Source: an uncultured Clostridia bacterium (GTDB lineage: Bacteria > Bacillota_A > Clostridia > Christensenellales > Aristaeellaceae). From it: 7,132 nucleotides of DNA. A model generated the notes under the pieces. It searched no databases. It was not told the DNA's origin and saw only the letters and a list, made by a program, of their open reading frames with translations. Position numbers and translations under genes: made by a program. Shown one piece after another: positions 5,029 to 7,132 of the stretch. Numbering within the stretch: the stretch's first letter is position 1; each line of letters begins with the position of its first letter. The stretch lies in assembly GCA_934645275.1 (NCBI GenBank), contig CAKUDW010000100.1, forward strand, positions 1 to 7,132, written 5' to 3'.

Positions 5029-6312
5029 TCATTCCATGATTTCACCGATGGCCAGCGTTTCCTGTGCGCTCACAATGCGCACATTGTGAATCTCGCCCGG
5101 ACGGGCCGCCGCGCGAACGCGAACATACTGACCCGTATAGCCCTCGGCCTCATTTTCGCCCACAGCCTGTTCAAACAGCACGCTCTGCGCACTGCCGATC
5201 AACTCTTGGACGAAATTTTGTTCCAATTGGTTGCCTAGCGCAATCAATTCGTTTGTGCGCGCATGTTTAACCGCCTCCGGCACTTGCTCTGGCATCTTGT
5301 CTGCCAGCGTGCCGCTGCGCCGCGAGTAGGGAAAGGCGTGAATGCGTGCAAATGCAGCCTGTCGCACAAACGCCAGCGTCTCGGCAAACTCCGCGTCTGT
5401 CTCGCCCGGAAAGCCTGCGATGATATCTGTGGTAATCGCGCAATCCGGCATGTAGCGCCGCAGCAGCGCGCACGCCTGCAAATATTGCTCCGGCGTATAG
5501 CGCCTGCGCATCCGCTGAAGCACCTCTGCGCTGCCCGATTGCAGCGACAGGTGGAACTGGTGCATCACTCCCGGCATTTCTGCGAGGCTGCGGGCAAATT
5601 CCTCCGTCACCGTAAGCGGCTCCAGTGAGCCCAGACGCACGCGCACTACGCCCTCAGCGTCGTGCACCGCGCGAATCGCGTCCAGCAGCGTATGCGGCGT
5701 GCCGCGGCCATAGCTGGCCAGATGAATACCCGTAATCACAATTTCCCGATACCCCGCAGCGCCCAGTCGCGCCGCTTCGCGCGCTACGGCCTCCAGCGGC
5801 ATGCTGCGTACCGGGCCACGCACCGTAGGGATAATGCAGTAAGCGCAATAGCGGTCGCATCCCTCCTGTATCTTCATGGTCGCGCGCGTCTTGCCCTCGT
5901 GGCGGGACACGAACAGCGTTTCAAAGCCCGCGCCTTTCAGCGGCGCCACGGCGTTGATCTTTTCGTTATTCGCCACGGCACGCTCCAGCAGCTGCACCAC
6001 TTCTGCGCGCCGCTGCACGCCGATGGCCAAATACACGTTATCCATCGCCAGCAGTTCTTCCGGAATGCGCTGTGCCAGGCAGCCCGCCACCACGATCGCG
6101 CCCCGAGGATTCTGCCGCGCGCAGCGGCGAATCATCTTTTCAGATTTTTGATCGCCCGTGCCGGTCACAGTACAAGTATTGATCAAATACACGTCCGCAC
6201 GTTCGCGAATGGAAACCGCCTGATACCCTGCCCGCTCAAATGCCTCGAGCATCGCCTGCGTATCGTACTGGTTCACCTTACAACCCATCGTATGTACGGC
6301 GATCGTCTTCAT
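5029..6312 (-). CDS. mtaB: MtaB, tRNA (N6-threonylcarbamoyladenosine-37-C2)-methylthiotransferase
   Basis: A radical-SAM methylthiotransferase of 427 residues that converts t6A37 to ms2t6A37 in ANN-decoding tRNAs. Three domains are visible. The N-terminal MTTase domain carries the auxiliary-cluster cysteines Cys11 (T-M-G-C-K-V-N-Q-Y), Cys47 (N-T-C-T-V-T) and Cys78 (A-G-C-L-A-Q-R). The radical-SAM core carries C152-x3-C156-x2-C159 (E-G-C-D-R-Y-C-A-Y-C-I-I-P), then T-G-I-H-L-A-S-Y-G at 194-202 and H-L-S-L-Q-S-G-S at 254-261. The last 60 or so residues fit a TRAM RNA-binding domain. G-C-K-V-N-Q-Y and T-G-I-H-L-A-S-Y-G separate it from MiaB and RimO. The start is ATG 6312: it overlaps the rsmE stop (ATGA) and gives the family N-terminus M-K-T-I-A-V-H-T-M-G-C, whereas the open frame extends far upstream into rsmE. 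A GGGGAG about 7 nt upstream may serve as ribosome site. Confidence 0.95.
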   Translation of the reverse strand: MKTIAVHTMGCKVNQYDTQAMLEAFERAGYQAVSIRERADVYLINTCTVTGTGDQKSEKMIRRCARQNPRGAIVVAGCLAQRIPEELLAMDNVYLAIGVQRRAEVVQLLERAVANNEKINAVAPLKGAGFETLFVSRHEGKTRATMKIQEGCDRYCAYCIIPTVRGPVRSMPLEAVAREAARLGAAGYREIVITGIHLASYGRGTPHTLLDAIRAVHDAEGVVRVRLGSLEPLTVTEEFARSLAEMPGVMHQFHLSLQSGSAEVLQRMRRRYTPEQYLQACALLRRYMPDCAITTDIIAGFPGETDAEFAETLAFVRQAAFARIHAFPYSRRSGTLADKMPEQVPEAVKHARTNELIALGNQLEQNFVQELIGSAQSVLFEQAVGENEAEGYTGQYVRVRAAARPGEIHNVRIVSAQETLAIGEIME

Positions 6313-7046
6313 CCCAAATCTCCCCAAAGCGCCATTACCGCCGTGCAGGACGCAATGGCCGCTGTTTCCGTTCTGAGTATTCTCGGCCCAAGTGTGATCG
6401 CCCGCGCGCCCATATCCGTTAGCGCGCGCACCTCGTCCGCGCTCATGCCGCCCTCCGGGCCGATGACCACGCCGACATCTCGCACGGCGGGCATTTCGCC
6501 ATGCAGCGCACGCAGACCGAGACCCGAAGCTTCCTCCCACGGCACAAGCAGCAAATCGTGCCGCGTCATGGCGGATAACGCCTGCCGCCAGTCCATTGCC
6601 GTAACGATTTCCGGCGCATGCGCGCGCTTACATTGCTTGGCAGCCTCGCGCGCAATTTTCAGCAGCCGCTCACGCTTTTTTTCGGCGTCACGCACGTCCA
6701 GCTTGACCACGCAACGCGACATTCTAACCGGACATATTTCCGCCGCGCCCAGTTCTGTAAGCTTCTGCGCAATCAATTCCAGCTTATCGGCCTTGGGCAA
6801 GCCCTGATAGAGCGTTATGGAAACGGGCGCCTCGTTATCTGGCAGCGGCTGCAAAAGTCGCACCGCGCAGCCCGCCGCGGATATTTCAGCGATCTCGGCC
6901 TCGAATCGCCTGCCCTCCGGATCCACGCAGTATACAGCGTCGCCCAGCCGCAGTCGAAGCACGCTGCACGCATGCCGCGCGTCCTCCGCCGTCAGCGGGC
7001 ACACTTCGCCCACTTCGCCCACGGCGCTCGTATAAAACGAATTCAC
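6309..7046 (-). CDS. rsmE: RsmE, 16S rRNA (uracil-1498-N3)-methyltransferase
   Basis: A protein of 245 residues, the usual RsmE length. RsmE is a SPOUT-class enzyme that uses SAM to make m3U1498 in 16S rRNA of the 30S subunit. The N-terminal PUA-like part (about 1-70) includes the L-x-x-x-D-A-R-H-x-x-x-V-L-R-L segment. The SPOUT domain follows: Q-G-L-P-K-A-D-K-L-E at 81-90, Q-K-L-T-E-L-G at 94-100, and the SAM-binding trefoil-knot signature V-I-G-P-E-G-G at 194-200 with L-G-P-R-I-L-R-T-E-T-A at 219-229. The start is taken at GTG 7046 because GGAGG lies just upstream and the residues then match RsmE; an earlier in-frame GTG at 7070 would add eight residues lying inside prmA. The gene overlaps prmA (GTGA) and mtaB (ATGA) by 4 nt each, so the three are almost certainly one operon. 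Confidence 0.95.
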   Translation of the reverse strand: MNSFYTSAVGEVGEVCPLTAEDARHACSVLRLRLGDAVYCVDPEGRRFEAEIAEISAAGCAVRLLQPLPDNEAPVSITLYQGLPKADKLELIAQKLTELGAAEICPVRMSRCVVKLDVRDAEKKRERLLKIAREAAKQCKRAHAPEIVTAMDWRQALSAMTRHDLLLVPWEEASGLGLRALHGEMPAVRDVGVVIGPEGGMSADEVRALTDMGARAITLGPRILRTETAAIASCTAVMALWGDLG

Positions 7047-7132
7047 TTTTCCTCCGCGGCCATGGCGCACCAGCCGCCCCTTTCAAGCACATCCAGCACG
7101 CGATAATTCGCCGCTTCCAACGCGTCCAGCAC
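7043..7132 (-). CDS. prmA: PrmA, ribosomal protein L11 methyltransferase (C-terminal end only)
   Basis: Only the last 29 codons and the TGA stop lie in the window; the rest is beyond the right edge. The visible tail contains A-L-E-A-A-N-Y-R-V-L-D-V-L-E-R-G-G-W-C-A-M, which fits the end of PrmA proteins, where a final helix (ALEEAGF) is followed by a strand and a closing E-x-G-E-W-x-A-L strand. PrmA is a cytoplasmic SAM-dependent enzyme that methylates lysines and the N-terminus of ribosomal protein uL11. The neighbour supports the call, because prmA commonly sits directly upstream of rsmE. The stop codon overlaps the rsmE GTG start (GTGA), implying translational coupling. No catalytic motif is visible, so identification rests on the tail pattern and gene order. 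Another small-molecule or protein methyltransferase with a similar tail cannot be excluded. Confidence 0.72.
   Translation of the reverse strand: MLDALEAANYRVLDVLERGGWCAMAAEEK
7051..7055 (-). promoter_or_regulatory. Shine-Dalgarno of rsmE
   Basis: GGAGG on the minus strand lies within the last codons of prmA, followed by AAAA and then the GTG start. The 4-nt spacing is a little short, but no other good site exists. It decides the GTG at 7046 as the rsmE start rather than the upstream in-frame GTG. Confidence 0.75.

Noticed and set aside
6313..6540. Upstream extension of mtaB giving a 503-residue protein
   Set aside because: The extra 76 residues are Gly/Arg-rich, lie inside rsmE in another frame, and precede the conserved M-K-T-I-A-V-H-T-M-G-C start.
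5662..6807. A 381-codon open frame on the plus strand opposite mtaB and rsmE
   Set aside because: It spans two genes whose motifs are fully conserved on the minus strand, and its product shows only His/Arg/Ala-rich antisense composition without a domain.
1..7132. Mobile element, phage, toxin-antitoxin or defence system
   Set aside because: No transposase, integrase, target-site duplication, nuclease or reverse transcriptase motif was seen; all genes are housekeeping or common membrane families on one strand.

Overview
This is a 7.1 kb stretch of bacterial chromosome with every gene on the minus strand, so it reads from high to low coordinates. The coding DNA is fairly GC-rich, the gaps are short and AT-rich, and the Shine-Dalgarno sites are strong GGAGG types. 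The order prmA-rsmE-mtaB-HIT-rpsU is typical of Firmicutes. Together with a large Rho carrying an N-terminal insertion, this points to a GC-rich member of the Clostridia. That assignment is inference; no rRNA or other marker is present.

Layout in transcription order: (1) the last 29 codons of prmA (ribosomal protein L11 methyltransferase), cut by the window edge; (2) rsmE (16S rRNA m3U1498 methyltransferase), overlapping prmA by 4 nt (GTGA); (3) mtaB (tRNA ms2t6A methylthiotransferase), overlapping rsmE by 4 nt (ATGA); (4) a HIT-family nucleotide hydrolase, 19 nt further on; (5) a 161-nt gap with a near-consensus sigma-A promoter (TTGACG, 17 nt, TATAAT), then rpsU (bS21), closed by a clear intrinsic terminator; (6) a 175-nt gap, then a TRM11-like SAM-dependent methyltransferase whose stop codon runs into the Shine-Dalgarno of rho; (7) rho, 753 codons, with about 330 extra residues between its Rho_N and RNA-binding domains; (8) a GC-rich hairpin after rho, then a TVP38/DedA-type (VTT domain) membrane protein, followed by another hairpin near the window start.

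Most of the genes concern translation and its accessory RNA and protein modification (prmA, rsmE, mtaB, rpsU, the TRM11-like enzyme); rho handles transcription termination. There are probably at least three transcription units: prmA-rsmE-mtaB-HIT (possibly reading on into rpsU), rpsU from its own promoter, and methyltransferase-rho (possibly with the membrane protein). I see no mobile element, CRISPR array, tRNA, rRNA, phage or defence gene. The window is mainly core genome. The points most worth a second look are the unusual Rho insertion, the tight coupling of rho to a methyltransferase of unassigned substrate, and small inverted repeats in the three gaps. I found no credible new multi-gene system.
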